Shown in pieces: positions 25,361-34,566 of a stretch of DNA of 37,983 bases. The first letter of the stretch is position 1; the number at the start of each line of letters is the position of its first letter. A program made the translations under genes and the position numbers. The notes below the pieces were generated by a model, which saw nothing but the letters and a program-made list of their open reading frames with translations, was not told the origin of the DNA and searched no databases. This DNA is from an uncultured Paracoccaceae bacterium (GTDB lineage: Bacteria; Pseudomonadota; Alphaproteobacteria; Rhodobacterales; Rhodobacteraceae), in the NCBI GenBank assembly GCA_938005545.1, contig CALKXV010000068.1, positions 1 through 37,983 of the forward strand, given 5' to 3'.

Positions 25361-26349
25361 CAAGCCAGAAAACAAGCAACTTGATGGCCGTTTTCCTTTT
25401 CCAAAAGCGGTGGCGCCTCTTGATGGCAGCGCGCTTCGGCGACCGGGCAGCGTGAGGCAAAGCGGCAACCTTTTGGAAGATTGATCGGGCTTGGCGGGTC
25501 GCCCACAAGTCGGATACGCTCACGCCGATTGCGCTTGTTTTGATGCACTGATGGCACCGCCTCTAGCAGCGCTTTGGTATAAGGATGGCGCGGATTTGTG
25601 AAAAGGCTGACACGGTCGGCCTGCTCAACAATCTGCCCAAGATACATCACGGCAACAATGTCGCAGATATGCTGAACCACCCCAAGATCGTGGCTGATGA
25701 ATAGATACGTCAGTCCCAGTTGCTTTTGCAAATCCGCCATAAGGTTGAGGATCTGAGCCTGAATGGCCACGTCCAGTGCAGAGACCGGTTCATCACAAAC
25801 GATAAGTTCAGGGCGCGTCGAGAGCGCGCGGGCCAGTCCAAGGCGCTGTCTTTGTCCGCCGGAAAACTGGTGCGGAAACAGTGCCTGTTGCTCGGGTCGC
25901 AGGCCCACTTGGACAAAAAGCGCGGCAACCTTTTCGTCGCGTTCTTTGAGAGTGCCAATCTTCATCAGCTCCAAAGGCTCGCGCACGATAGCACCCGCAC
26001 GTTTGCGCGGATCCAGCGAGGAGTACGGATCCTGAAACACAATCTGAAACCGGCTGCGCTCTGAGCGAAGCTCTTCTTTTTCCAGATCGCTGATAACCGT
26101 ATCGCCCAGCACCACTTTGCCTGAGGTGATCGGGGCGAGGCGCAGAATTGCAAGCGCAGTCGTTGACTTGCCCGAACCGCTTTCGCCTACGATCCCAAAA
26201 GTCTTTCCCGCTGGCACCTCAAAGCTGACCCCATCAACGGCATGAACGGTATTGGCATAGCCAGAGAAAAACCGCTTCTTACCTCCAAAGTGAACTTTCA
26301 GGTCCTCAACCCTTAGAGCAATGTCTGGCTTGGCCTGAGCGCCAGACAT
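25360..26349 (-). CDS. Oligopeptide/dipeptide ABC transporter ATPase, DppF-like
   Basis: The 329-residue ATPase has Walker A GIVGESGSGKSTT, signature FSGGQRQRLGLARAL, Walker B ELIVCDEPVSALD and the C-terminal oligopeptide-transporter extension (INLPKGCRFASRCPVAEARC). The start shares one base with the previous stop (TAATG), preceded by AAGGAG. It energises the importer with the DppD-like ATPase. The GCRFASRC cysteines in the extension are typical of the family and may bind a cluster. It is the last intact gene of the transporter operon. Confidence 0.95.
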   Translation of the reverse strand: MSGAQAKPDIALRVEDLKVHFGGKKRFFSGYANTVHAVDGVSFEVPAGKTFGIVGESGSGKSTTALAILRLAPITSGKVVLGDTVISDLEKEELRSERSRFQIVFQDPYSSLDPRKRAGAIVREPLELMKIGTLKERDEKVAALFVQVGLRPEQQALFPHQFSGGQRQRLGLARALSTRPELIVCDEPVSALDVAIQAQILNLMADLQKQLGLTYLFISHDLGVVQHICDIVAVMYLGQIVEQADRVSLFTNPRHPYTKALLEAVPSVHQNKRNRRERIRLVGDPPSPINLPKGCRFASRCPVAEARCHQEAPPLLEKENGHQVACFLA

Positions 26350-27344
26350 TACGTCATCTCCTTTTGCGCAACCCAACAGGCTGCCTTATGCTCGGGCTGC
26401 GTCTCAAACAGGCGCGGCGAGTCTGTGCGGCATTTTGTGATCACCTCACTGCAGCGGGGCGCAAAAGCACAGCCAGTGCCCAGATCTGTCAGCGCCGGCA
26501 CCACGCCCGGAATCTCCATCAGCCGTTCGCTGATGGCCGCCGGATTGGCAGACAGATGCGGGACACAGGCAATCAGGCCCTTGGTGTAAGGATGATCGGG
26601 GTGGGACAGCACCCGGTCCACCTTGCCCTTCTCGACGATTTTGCCCGCGTACATGACAGCCACCGTATCGGCCAGTTCGGCAATCGCCCCCATATCGTGG
26701 GTAATCAAGACAATGGCCGTACCGGTTTCGTCTTGTAGATTTTGCAACAGGTCAAAAATCTGTGCTTGAACAGTTGTGTCCAATGCGGTTGTCGGCTCAT
26801 CAGCAATCAACACACGCGGGCGGCAGGACAGTGCCATTGCGATCATCACCCGTTGCCGCATCCCACCTGACAATTGATGCGGATAGGCGTGCGCACGGGC
26901 TTCGGGCTCTGGTATCTCTACCGCTTTCAGCATCTCTACAGCACGGGCATGTGCTGCTTTTGCGCCGACATTCTCGTGAAGACGGACGCTTTCAGCGATC
27001 TGCTCTCCAACCGTGAAGACCGGATTCAGTGAGGTCATCGGTTCTTGAAAAATCATCCCAATCTCTTTGCCGCGAATTTTGCGCAATGCCTCGATATCCA
27101 TGTCGACAAGTTCTTGATCGCCCAGCTTGATAGAGCCCGACGTGATCTTGCCGGGAGGATTTGGGACCAGCCCCATGATCGACAGTGCGGTCATGGATTT
27201 ACCACAACCGGATTCACCCACGATGCCCAGAATCTCGCCCTCTTTTACATCAAGCGAAATGTGATCAAGCACACGTGCGTTGCCCGCACGCGTTTTAAAA
27301 TCAACGACCAGATCCGTAACTGATAACAGCGGCCCAGCGGTCAT
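26349..27344 (-). CDS. Oligopeptide/dipeptide ABC transporter ATPase, DppD-like
   Basis: The 331-residue ATPase has Walker [15 protein letters not shown]-loop [14 protein letters not shown], signature [15 protein letters not shown], Walker [13 protein letters not shown] and the C-terminal oligopeptide extension ([18 protein letters not shown]). I start it at 27344 ([16 protein letters not shown]), 4 bases past the permease stop, with AAAGGTAG as ribosome site. It pairs with the DppF-like subunit as the nucleotide-binding heterodimer on the cytoplasmic side. Confidence 0.95.
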   Translation of the reverse strand: MTAGPLLSVTDLVVDFKTRAGNARVLDHISLDVKEGEILGIVGESGCGKSMTALSIMGLVPNPPGKITSGSIKLGDQELVDMDIEALRKIRGKEIGMIFQEPMTSLNPVFTVGEQIAESVRLHENVGAKAAHARAVEMLKAVEIPEPEARAHAYPHQLSGGMRQRVMIAMALSCRPRVLIADEPTTALDTTVQAQIFDLLQNLQDETGTAIVLITHDMGAIAELADTVAVMYAGKIVEKGKVDRVLSHPDHPYTKGLIACVPHLSANPAAISERLMEIPGVVPALTDLGTGCAFAPRCSEVITKCRTDSPRLFETQPEHKAACWVAQKEMT

Positions 27345-27348
27345 GTGT

Positions 27349-28236
27349 CTACCTTTGCCGCAGTTTGGGGTTAAGCGCATCGTTCAAACCGTCGCCGACC
27401 AGTGAAATGGCAAGCACCGTCAGAAAAATGGCGAAACCTGGGATTGCCACCGCAAATCCCGCATCCAGAATATAGGGTCTGTTTGATCCGATGACCTGCC
27501 CCCAACTCATGACATTGGGGTCACTCAGACCCAGAAAGCTGAGTGCGGCTTCAAACAGAATTGCCGAACCGACCATCAGATTGGCCTGAACCACGATGGG
27601 TGGCAGAGCATTTGGCAGGATTACCTTGAAAATCAGATAAAGGTCTCGCGCACTGCCAGAGCGTGCAGCCGCCACATATTCCAACTCGCGGATGCGCAGA
27701 AATTCAGATCGGGTGACCCTTGCGACAGCCGTCCAGCTGACCACACCAATGGCCAGCGTTACGGTTAGCAAAGATGCCCCAAAAAGGGCCACGATCACCA
27801 TTGAAAACAACAATGTCGGCAGGACCTGAAAGAACTCGGTAAACCGCATCAACAGTTCTTCGATCACCCCGCCGTAGTATCCAGCAAATGCCCCGACTGT
27901 GACGCCAATGATTACCGACACTAGGGCTGCTGCCAGTCCGATGGCCATCGAAACCTGCCCTCCAACCATCATCGCGGCCAGAATATCGCGGCCAAGATAA
28001 TCCGTGCCCAGCAAAAAACCCTCTTGCCCGGGAAAAGTAAAGGGTGCCCAGACCATCTCAAACGGGTCGGTGCGGTGGATAAGCGGGCCGACAAAGACGA
28101 ACAATACAATCGCGATCAGCAGAACAAGCCCCGCGACAGCCGCATAATTGCGCATGAACATCGACACCATCTCGCGCAGCGGACTGGTGCTTTGGATTTC
28201 CGGCTCGGGTTGTGCGGGTTGCATGGTATCTGACAT
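27349..28236 (-). CDS. Oligopeptide/dipeptide ABC transporter permease, DppC-like
   Basis: The 295-residue inner-membrane protein has an N-terminal OppC-type segment and a first helix (AAVAGLVLLIAIVLFVFVG), then FLLGTDYLGRDILAAMMVGG. The BPD_transp_1 core contains the ATPase-coupling EAA-like loop EYVAAARSGSARDLYLIFKV. AAGGAAAAAG precedes the ATG, 8 bases after the DppB-like stop. Together with DppB it forms the channel. Confidence 0.95.
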   Translation of the reverse strand: MSDTMQPAQPEPEIQSTSPLREMVSMFMRNYAAVAGLVLLIAIVLFVFVGPLIHRTDPFEMVWAPFTFPGQEGFLLGTDYLGRDILAAMMVGGQVSMAIGLAAALVSVIIGVTVGAFAGYYGGVIEELLMRFTEFFQVLPTLLFSMVIVALFGASLLTVTLAIGVVSWTAVARVTRSEFLRIRELEYVAAARSGSARDLYLIFKVILPNALPPIVVQANLMVGSAILFEAALSFLGLSDPNVMSWGQVIGSNRPYILDAGFAVAIPGFAIFLTVLAISLVGDGLNDALNPKLRQR

Positions 28237-28244
28237 CTTTTTCC

Positions 28245-29219
28245 TTAACTGGACCGGATGCGTGGATCGATCAAGCGCAGCACAATATCTGTGACGATGT
28301 TCACGATGATCACCACGAAAGACGAGAAGAAGAGTATCCCCATGATGGTGGGCGTATCGCGCGCCAGTATCGATTGAAGCGCAAGCGTGCCCAGTCCCGG
28401 CCAGTTAAAAACTGCCTCTACGACAACGGCGCCGGACATGACTGCCGAAAACTGCAGACCCGCGACCGTGACCAAAGGCCCAAGCGAGTTCTTCAGCGCG
28501 TGTTTGTAAAAGACCTTGTTTTCTGCAAGCCCTTTGGCACGCGCGGTGCGGACATAGTCACTGCCAAGAACCTCCAGCATCGAAGCACGGGTCAGTCTGC
28601 TGTAAAGAGCCAGATAGATTGACGCTAAGGTGACCATGGGCAGAAACAGATGATAGGCAATGTCGACGGCTCTCGCGAAAAACCCGCCTTCCATGATCGC
28701 GCTGGACATGCCGCCCACGGGAAAGATCGGAAAGATCGAAACAAAGGCGATGATCAAAAGGATACCGCTCCAGAAAACCGGCGCTGCAAAGCCAAACAAG
28801 GAAAGAAATGTCACGCACATGCTGACAAAACCGTTTGGTTTTCGTGCCGCCATGACGCCCAGCAATGTGCCCACGGTGATCGCCAGTATTTGCGAGGAGA
28901 ACACCAAAAGCAGGGTCGCTGGCAGCTTTTCAAGGATAAGCGTCGTCACCGGTGTGTTGTAGAAATAGGAATATCCAAGGTCCAGAAACGCAACCTTTGA
29001 GACATATGCCCAAAGCTGCAGCAGAAAGGGTTTGTCCAGACCATAGCGTTCCCGGATTTCCGCCATGACGGTCGCATCAGCACCGCCCATATCCCCGGCG
29101 ATCGAGTCTGCAACATCGCCCGGAGCCACAGTAATCAGAGTAAAATTGAGAATGAGGACGGCAATAAGCAAAACCAGACCGTAGCCCACCCGTTTCGCCA
29201 GAATTTGCCCAAGACCCAT
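28245..29219 (-). CDS. Oligopeptide/dipeptide ABC transporter permease, DppB-like
   Basis: The 324-residue permease starts MGLGQILAKRVGYGLVLLIA and has the DppB/GsiC-type periplasmic segment (IRERYGLDKPFLLQLWAYVS). The core domain carries the EAA-like loop DYVRTARAKGLAENKVFYKH. It is separated from the binding-protein gene by 73 bases with a strong hairpin, and from dppC by 8 bases. Confidence 0.95.
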   Translation of the reverse strand: MGLGQILAKRVGYGLVLLIAVLILNFTLITVAPGDVADSIAGDMGGADATVMAEIRERYGLDKPFLLQLWAYVSKVAFLDLGYSYFYNTPVTTLILEKLPATLLLVFSSQILAITVGTLLGVMAARKPNGFVSMCVTFLSLFGFAAPVFWSGILLIIAFVSIFPIFPVGGMSSAIMEGGFFARAVDIAYHLFLPMVTLASIYLALYSRLTRASMLEVLGSDYVRTARAKGLAENKVFYKHALKNSLGPLVTVAGLQFSAVMSGAVVVEAVFNWPGLGTLALQSILARDTPTIMGILFFSSFVVIIVNIVTDIVLRLIDPRIRSS

Positions 29220-29249
29220 CAGATGTTCCGGTGTGACGTGTGAAAAGAC

Positions 29250-29279
29250 GCACCCGGCCTATTCAAAAAGGCCGGGTGC
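29250..29279 (-). terminator. Intercistronic hairpin after the peptide-binding protein gene
   Basis: GCACCCGGCCT (29250-29260) pairs perfectly with AGGCCGGGTGC (29269-29279), an 11-bp stem with an 8-base loop. There is no long T-run on the minus strand, so it probably attenuates or protects the mRNA to keep binding protein more abundant than the permeases. Confidence 0.65.
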
Positions 29280-29292
29280 AGGGTTTTAGATC

Positions 29293-30867
29293 TTACTTCA
29301 GATAGACCTTATCCAATGGGCTTGACGTTCCCCAAACGGAATCTGGCGCGTTGCCAACGGATTTGTTCGATACCGTATGGTACGGCGAGGGCCAAAGCGG
29401 ATAAAGCGGCAGTTCATCAGCGATGATTTTCTGGAACTCTGCATAAAGCGCTTTACGCTTTTCCGGATCATTTGTTGACCCAGCCTCAGCCATCAACTCA
29501 TCAACACGCGCATTGGCGTATTGCTGGGTGTTGGACCAGATGACGCCTGCCTTGATGTTGTCCGAGCTGTATGTGCGGTGGACGCCAATCACCGGGTCAC
29601 CCCAGTTAAAGACATTGTCCATCGTCATATCAAATTCCCAGTTCGAGATACGCTTGGCCCAGGTCGGAAAATCTGCCGAAGAGCGAACGGTGACATCAAT
29701 ACCAATCTTTTTGAGCTGTGGCTTCATGTATTCGGCAAAGGGTTTCATCGTGGGCCAGCCATAATCGACGGTCAGACCGAAACGCGTGCCATCTGCACCC
29801 ATTGCGTAGCCTGCGTCATCAAGCATCTTGTTGGCTTTATCCAGGTCAAGATCGTAAGGCTCTACGCTGGCATCATAGAACGGGCTGCCGGGATGAATGC
29901 CGGTCAGTGCGGGGCCTGCTGTACCCAGCATCAGCGCGTTCAGGATGAATTCGCGATCCACGGCGTGGGCAATGGCTTTGCGCACGATGGGGTCAGAAAC
30001 TTCGCTTTCGGCCTGAGTATTGAATGCCAGCCAGTTGACGGGTCCGATAGCGGCGTAACCGACATCCGAGACATTCAGGTCCTCATTCTTTTTGAGCCGA
30101 ACCAGATTGCGCGGGTTTTCTTCAAAACCCGACAGCATCAACTCACCGCTTTCAAGGGCGATGGTACGGGTTGATGCATCCGGAATGATGCGCATCACGA
30201 TACGATCCAGATAAGGCAAGCCCTTCTCGAAGTATCCTTCATAACGCTCAAGAATAACGTGCTGGTCACGCACAAATTCGACTAGCTTGAAGGGACCCGA
30301 GCCCACAACGTTTTCCGAATTCGCAGGGTGACTTTTGGGGTCCTGCCCGTCGCCGTAGATGTGTTTTGGAATGATGGACAACAGCTGAGACGACATCGCC
30401 AACAAAAGTGCTGGGTGAGGTTTGGAAAGCTTGAGGATTGCGGTGTTTTCATCGGGCGTTTCGACCGCGATCACCGGTTCGAACATCGATTTGAAAGGAT
30501 GGTTTGCCTTCACAGTTTCGATGGAAAAAGCAACATCTTCAGATGTGATAGGCACACCATCATGGAAGGTTGCCCCTTGCACGAGATTAATCGTCACCGA
30601 CAGCCCATCTTCGGCCACCTCCCATGATTCCGCCAGATATGGCTGTGGATCCCAGCCTTCGTCATAGCGAAGCAATGACGCAAAAAGCTGTGTTCCCGGC
30701 TGGCCGGTAGCTGTTCCCGACTGAACGGCGGGGTTAAGATGGCGCGGTGTTTGCTGAATTGCCATCGTGAGCGTTCCACCTCGCTTAGGCTCCTGCGCCA
30801 TCGGCGCTGAGGCCAAAAGCGCAGCGGCAGTCGCGGTGGCGACGAAGGTCTTGATCAAGCGTTGCAC
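29293..30867 (-). CDS. Extracellular solute-binding protein family 5 (DppA-like)
   Basis: The binding protein is about 524 residues from a GTG at 30867, chosen because AGGGAG lies 9 bases upstream and the signal peptide (LIKTFVATATAAALLASAPM) then starts properly. The mature SBP_bac_5 domain has KRGGTLTMAIQQTPRHLNPA and the family signature LAESWEVAEDGLSVTINL. It should bind a peptide, opine or amino-acid derivative in the periplasm. It heads the operon, with the LysR gene 88 bases upstream in the same direction. The downstream oxidase pseudogene and the divergent amidohydrolase hint at N-acyl or D-amino-acid compounds. Confidence 0.93.
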   Translation of the reverse strand: MQRLIKTFVATATAAALLASAPMAQEPKRGGTLTMAIQQTPRHLNPAVQSGTATGQPGTQLFASLLRYDEGWDPQPYLAESWEVAEDGLSVTINLVQGATFHDGVPITSEDVAFSIETVKANHPFKSMFEPVIAVETPDENTAILKLSKPHPALLLAMSSQLLSIIPKHIYGDGQDPKSHPANSENVVGSGPFKLVEFVRDQHVILERYEGYFEKGLPYLDRIVMRIIPDASTRTIALESGELMLSGFEENPRNLVRLKKNEDLNVSDVGYAAIGPVNWLAFNTQAESEVSDPIVRKAIAHAVDREFILNALMLGTAGPALTGIHPGSPFYDASVEPYDLDLDKANKMLDDAGYAMGADGTRFGLTVDYGWPTMKPFAEYMKPQLKKIGIDVTVRSSADFPTWAKRISNWEFDMTMDNVFNWGDPVIGVHRTYSSDNIKAGVIWSNTQQYANARVDELMAEAGSTNDPEKRKALYAEFQKIIADELPLYPLWPSPYHTVSNKSVGNAPDSVWGTSSPLDKVYLK

Positions 30868-30955
30868 AGTCGTGGTCTCCCTGTTTCTTATGGTTTCCAA
30901 AAAAGATTAGATCAGCCTGTAAACTTCAAATAACAGTTTTATTGCGCCTTATTCC

Positions 30956-31903
30956 TCAGTTTTTTGCGTGAACGCTCGTGCTGTTTGTGTGACCAACGAT
31001 CATGGATTCAAACGTGCGCCTGTCCTTGAGATGGTTGCAAAGTTCGGTAAACCTGCGCACCACAAGCGGCTGACGAACCCCTGCTTGTCGCAAAATGCCA
31101 AACACTCTTGGCGTCAGCTTATCGCGGATGGGCAAGGTGCGATAGTTCGACTTGCCCTCCAAGTATTCGGGTGGTCGCGCGTTCAGGATCGAAAAGCCAA
31201 ACCCGTTGGCCACCAATGTGCGCACCATTTCAACAGATTGCGTGTGGTGCGACACGCGCACCTTATGACCGGCATCCGTCATAAACCGCACATAGTACCC
31301 TTTCGTGCGGGGCAGGTCGAAAAGAACCATGGGATAATCGGCCAGCTCGGCCAAGCTCACATCGCTTTGCCGCGCCAATGGGCTGTTGCGCGCTACCAAG
31401 GCGTATGGCGGCACCTCAATTAGCGGATCAAAGACATGCGTCGAGCCAACAACGTCAGAATAGGTAAACGCCATGTCGGCCTTTCCTTCGTCCAACAGGT
31501 CGACAACACCTTCCAGTGTCTCTTCCAGCAATTGTATCTCGATCTTTGGGTTCGACTTCTGGAATCGGTGCAGGATCGGGGGAACAAAAGAACCAACCGC
31601 CGTTACAAAACAGGCGATTCTGATCGTACCGCTCGCCTCGCCTCCGATGGACACCAGTTCGGTCTCAAAATGGCGAAGCTGGTCCAGAAACTCACGAATT
31701 GTCTGGATGGCATCGCGCCCTGACGGGGTGGCATGAATGCCTTTTGCAGGCGTGCGAATGAACAGATCATACTTCAAATGCACTTCAAGTGCATCAATGG
31801 CAGCGCTGATCGAAGATTGCGAAATGCTGAGTTCTTTAGCGGCGTTGGCGATTGATCCCAACCGCCCTGCTGCCTCAATATAGCGCATTTGTTTGAGCGT
31901 CAC
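30956..31903 (-). CDS. LysR-family transcriptional regulator
   Basis: This LysR-type regulator has about 315 residues. The N-terminal winged helix reads LGSIANAAKELSISQSSISA followed by AIDALEVHLKYDLFIRTPAK, and a LysR substrate-binding domain follows (TIRIACFVTAVGSFVPPILH). I take the GTG at 31903 (VTLKQMRYIEAAGRLG); a TTG at 31912, 7 bases after GAGGGG, is equally possible. It lies between the transporter operon and the divergent amidohydrolase gene, so it probably controls one or both from the 31904-32023 region, in response to the transported compound. Confidence 0.9.
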   Translation of the reverse strand: MTLKQMRYIEAAGRLGSIANAAKELSISQSSISAAIDALEVHLKYDLFIRTPAKGIHATPSGRDAIQTIREFLDQLRHFETELVSIGGEASGTIRIACFVTAVGSFVPPILHRFQKSNPKIEIQLLEETLEGVVDLLDEGKADMAFTYSDVVGSTHVFDPLIEVPPYALVARNSPLARQSDVSLAELADYPMVLFDLPRTKGYYVRFMTDAGHKVRVSHHTQSVEMVRTLVANGFGFSILNARPPEYLEGKSNYRTLPIRDKLTPRVFGILRQAGVRQPLVVRRFTELCNHLKDRRTFESMIVGHTNSTSVHAKN

Positions 31904-32023
31904 ATTGAGCAACCCACTTCCCCTCAAAAATCGATCAATAAGCCCAGCTAAAACTAGTTTCTGGCGGAATGAAAGTCATTTACGGTTTTCAACAACGCTT
32001 TGGTCGTTGGAAATGAGGTGCAC
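31904..32023. promoter_or_regulatory. Divergent control region between lysR and amidohydrolase genes
   Basis: This 120-base gap must hold promoters for both directions and the LysR site. It is AT-rich around 31930-31990. I could not settle on a single T-N11-A motif. A GAGG ribosome site precedes the amidohydrolase GTG. Confidence 0.4.
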
Positions 32024-33661
32024 GTGATCACAATTTATCAGGTCAAAAAGATCATCACAATGAACCCGGCACGACCCGAGGTCAGCCATGTTGCCGTACG
32101 CGATGGCCGGATCGTTGGTGCGGGCACATTGGACGAATTGACGGGTTGGGGGGAACACAAGGTCAGCACGGTGTTTGCCGACAAGATCCTGATGCCTGGT
32201 TTGGTCGAAGGCCACTCACACACAATGGAAGGCACATTGTGGCGCTATACCTATTGCGGATATTTTGACCGTCTTGATCCGGACGGAAAGGTCTGGTCAG
32301 GTCTGAAAGACATTGACGGCGTGCTTGACCGTCTCAAAGAAGCGGAGCGCGCCCTTACGGACCCAGACACGCCGCTTCCCGCTTGGCAGCTTGATCCGAT
32401 ATATTTCGATAACAAGCGGGTCACGCGTGAAGACCTTGATCGCGTTTCCTCCACGCGACCGATTGGCGTCATGCACGCCTCGGGCCACATCATGAACGTC
32501 AATTCCAAAGCGTTGGAACTTGCCGGCCTGCTCAAACCCGGCGTCAATCATCCCGGCGTTCCGCTGGGAGCCGATGGCCTGCCAACTGGAGAATTGAAAG
32601 GCCCCGACATCATGACACCCGTGGGCGTCCACGTTGGGTTTGACCGCGATATGTTGGCCTGCGACGAACGCGGATTGCGTGATTTCGGAAAACTCTGTGT
32701 GCGCACCGGTGTCACAACCGTTACGGATCTGGCCGCGCGTATGACGGATGATGTCGCTGACATGATGATCCGGGTCACGGCCGAAGACCGGTATCCGGCC
32801 CGCGTTTTGGCCATGCGGTTTTTTCTGGGCCTCACCCCCAAGGACCTTATCGCCCATGCCATGTCACTGCGGGCGAAATCCACTGATCGCATGCGGTTGG
32901 GTGCGATAAAAGTCATCGCCGATGGCTCTATTCAGGGCTTTTCCGCGCGGCTTCGCTCTCCGGGCTATTACAACGGGGCACCCAACGGATTATGGTATGT
33001 CACACCCGAACAATTGCGCGAGATTTACGACCTTTCCCTGGAACAGGGTATTTTGGTGCACACGCACACAAACGGTGATCAGGCGACCCAACTGGCCATT
33101 GAAACGCTTGAAAAAGCACTGGATCAGCGACCGACCTACGATCACCGCTTTACGCTTCAGCATTGCCAACTGGCCGACGCGGCGCAATTTCGTCAAATGG
33201 CGAAACTGGGGATGTGTGTGAACCTTTTTGCCAACCACCACTTCTATTGGGGTGACGAGCACTACAACATCACAGTGGGGCCGGAACGCGCTGAGCGCAT
33301 GAATGCCTGTCGAACAGCATTGGCCAATGGTATCCCCATGGGCATCCACTCCGATGCGCCCATCACACCGCTAGGCCCGCTTTTTACCGCCTGGTGCGCT
33401 GTCAACCGGATTACCGCATCGGGACGGGTTCAGGGCGAACATGAGAGAATCCCGGTCAGTGACGCGCTTCATGCCATTACGCTTGGGGCGGCCTATACCT
33501 TGAAAATTGACGGCGAAGTCGGGTCAATCGAGGCTGGCAAACACGCAGACTTTGCCGTACTTGAAGATGATCCAACCGAGATTGGAGCCGAAGCGCTTAA
33601 AGACGTCCGGGTCTGGGGAACCGTTCAGGGCGGACGCATGTTTGAAGCCGCAGCTTTGTGA
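32024..33661 (+). CDS. Metal-dependent amidohydrolase, YtcJ-like (Amidohydro_3)
   Basis: The amidohydrolase has about 545 residues from a GTG at 32024 after GAGGTGCAC. The N-terminal barrel-edge domain reads ITIYQVKKIITMNPARPEVS. The metal motif HxH is in GLVEGHSHTMEG, further histidines are in ILVHTHTNGDQAT and FTLQHCQLADA, and the final aspartate is in GIHSDAPITPLGP. YtcJ-like enzymes cleave amide or formamide bonds; the exact substrate is unknown. Its stop overlaps the next gene (GTGA), a CobW-family GTPase, which suggests metal delivery to this enzyme. It is divergent from the LysR/Dpp operon. Confidence 0.9.
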   Translation: MITIYQVKKIITMNPARPEVSHVAVRDGRIVGAGTLDELTGWGEHKVSTVFADKILMPGLVEGHSHTMEGTLWRYTYCGYFDRLDPDGKVWSGLKDIDGVLDRLKEAERALTDPDTPLPAWQLDPIYFDNKRVTREDLDRVSSTRPIGVMHASGHIMNVNSKALELAGLLKPGVNHPGVPLGADGLPTGELKGPDIMTPVGVHVGFDRDMLACDERGLRDFGKLCVRTGVTTVTDLAARMTDDVADMMIRVTAEDRYPARVLAMRFFLGLTPKDLIAHAMSLRAKSTDRMRLGAIKVIADGSIQGFSARLRSPGYYNGAPNGLWYVTPEQLREIYDLSLEQGILVHTHTNGDQATQLAIETLEKALDQRPTYDHRFTLQHCQLADAAQFRQMAKLGMCVNLFANHHFYWGDEHYNITVGPERAERMNACRTALANGIPMGIHSDAPITPLGPLFTAWCAVNRITASGRVQGEHERIPVSDALHAITLGAAYTLKIDGEVGSIEAGKHADFAVLEDDPTEIGAEALKDVRVWGTVQGGRMFEAAAL

Positions 33662-34563
33662 ATCTGCCTGCGATGCTTCCTTTGACAATTATCGGTGGCT
33701 ATCTGGGCGCCGGGAAAACGACGCTGGTCAATCACTTGCTGCGCCATGCTGATGGCATGCGTATCGCAGTGCTTGTCAATGAATTTGGGACATTGCCAAT
33801 TGACGAGGACCTGATCGAGGCACAAGACGACGCCGTCATTTCTATTGCTGGTGGGTGTGTCTGCTGCAGCTACGGCAATGACCTTATCAAGGCTTTGATG
33901 GATCTATCGCAGCTGGATCCGGCGCCAGATCACGTGCTTTTGGAATCCAGCGGGGTCGCCCTGCCCGGCGCGATTGCGGCGTCCGTGTCTTTATTGACCG
34001 GCTTTCAGTTGGAAGGGATTGTCGTTCTTGCGGATGCCGAGACCATTTCCCAGCAAACTGTTGACCCTTATGTGGGCGACACGGTGGAACAGCAGTTAAA
34101 AGACGCCGATATTCTTATGTTGAACAAATGCGATCTTGTAGGGCAGAACGCGCTTGATGCCACACTTGCGATGTTGGGCGTAAAAACCAACGGCGCGGAA
34201 ATTGTGCAGACCCGTCACTGCGATGTTCCAAGGGATGTGGCGCTGCAAGCCTTTCTCACTGTCAAAGACGCTCGAGCGCGCATGACGGATCATAAAATTG
34301 GAACCTTTGAGACAAGGTTTATGGCCGTTGATTTTCCCGTTCACGCCCAAACTGTGGCTAAAAGGCTTTCAGATGTCTCGCTTTCCCTGATCCGGGCAAA
34401 AGGGTTTGTGCAAACACAGGACGGGCCAAAAACGATTCAAGTCGTTGGACGCAGGTGGGCCGTCACGGATGCACCCGATGGTTGCGAGTTGGGTATCGTC
34501 GTCATTGCTTTGGCCTCAAAACTCGACATGGCTGCGGTGCAGAAAACTCTGTCCGGGGGATGA
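33658..34563 (+). CDS. CobW/COG0523-family GTPase, metal chaperone
   Basis: The 301-residue G3E GTPase has Walker A GGYLGAGKTT (13-22), the metal-binding CxCC motif in GGCVCCSYG (67-70), the ESSGVA switch and the NKCD guanine motif. A CobW C-terminal domain follows (MAVDFPVHAQTVAKRL), but without the usual histidine-rich stretch. Such proteins insert zinc or another metal into client enzymes. The 4-base overlap with the amidohydrolase gene makes that enzyme the natural client. The GTG at 33658 is used; an ATG at 33673 would also give a complete protein. Confidence 0.92.
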   Translation: MNLPAMLPLTIIGGYLGAGKTTLVNHLLRHADGMRIAVLVNEFGTLPIDEDLIEAQDDAVISIAGGCVCCSYGNDLIKALMDLSQLDPAPDHVLLESSGVALPGAIAASVSLLTGFQLEGIVVLADAETISQQTVDPYVGDTVEQQLKDADILMLNKCDLVGQNALDATLAMLGVKTNGAEIVQTRHCDVPRDVALQAFLTVKDARARMTDHKIGTFETRFMAVDFPVHAQTVAKRLSDVSLSLIRAKGFVQTQDGPKTIQVVGRRWAVTDAPDGCELGIVVIALASKLDMAAVQKTLSGG

Positions 34564-34566
34564 TTT

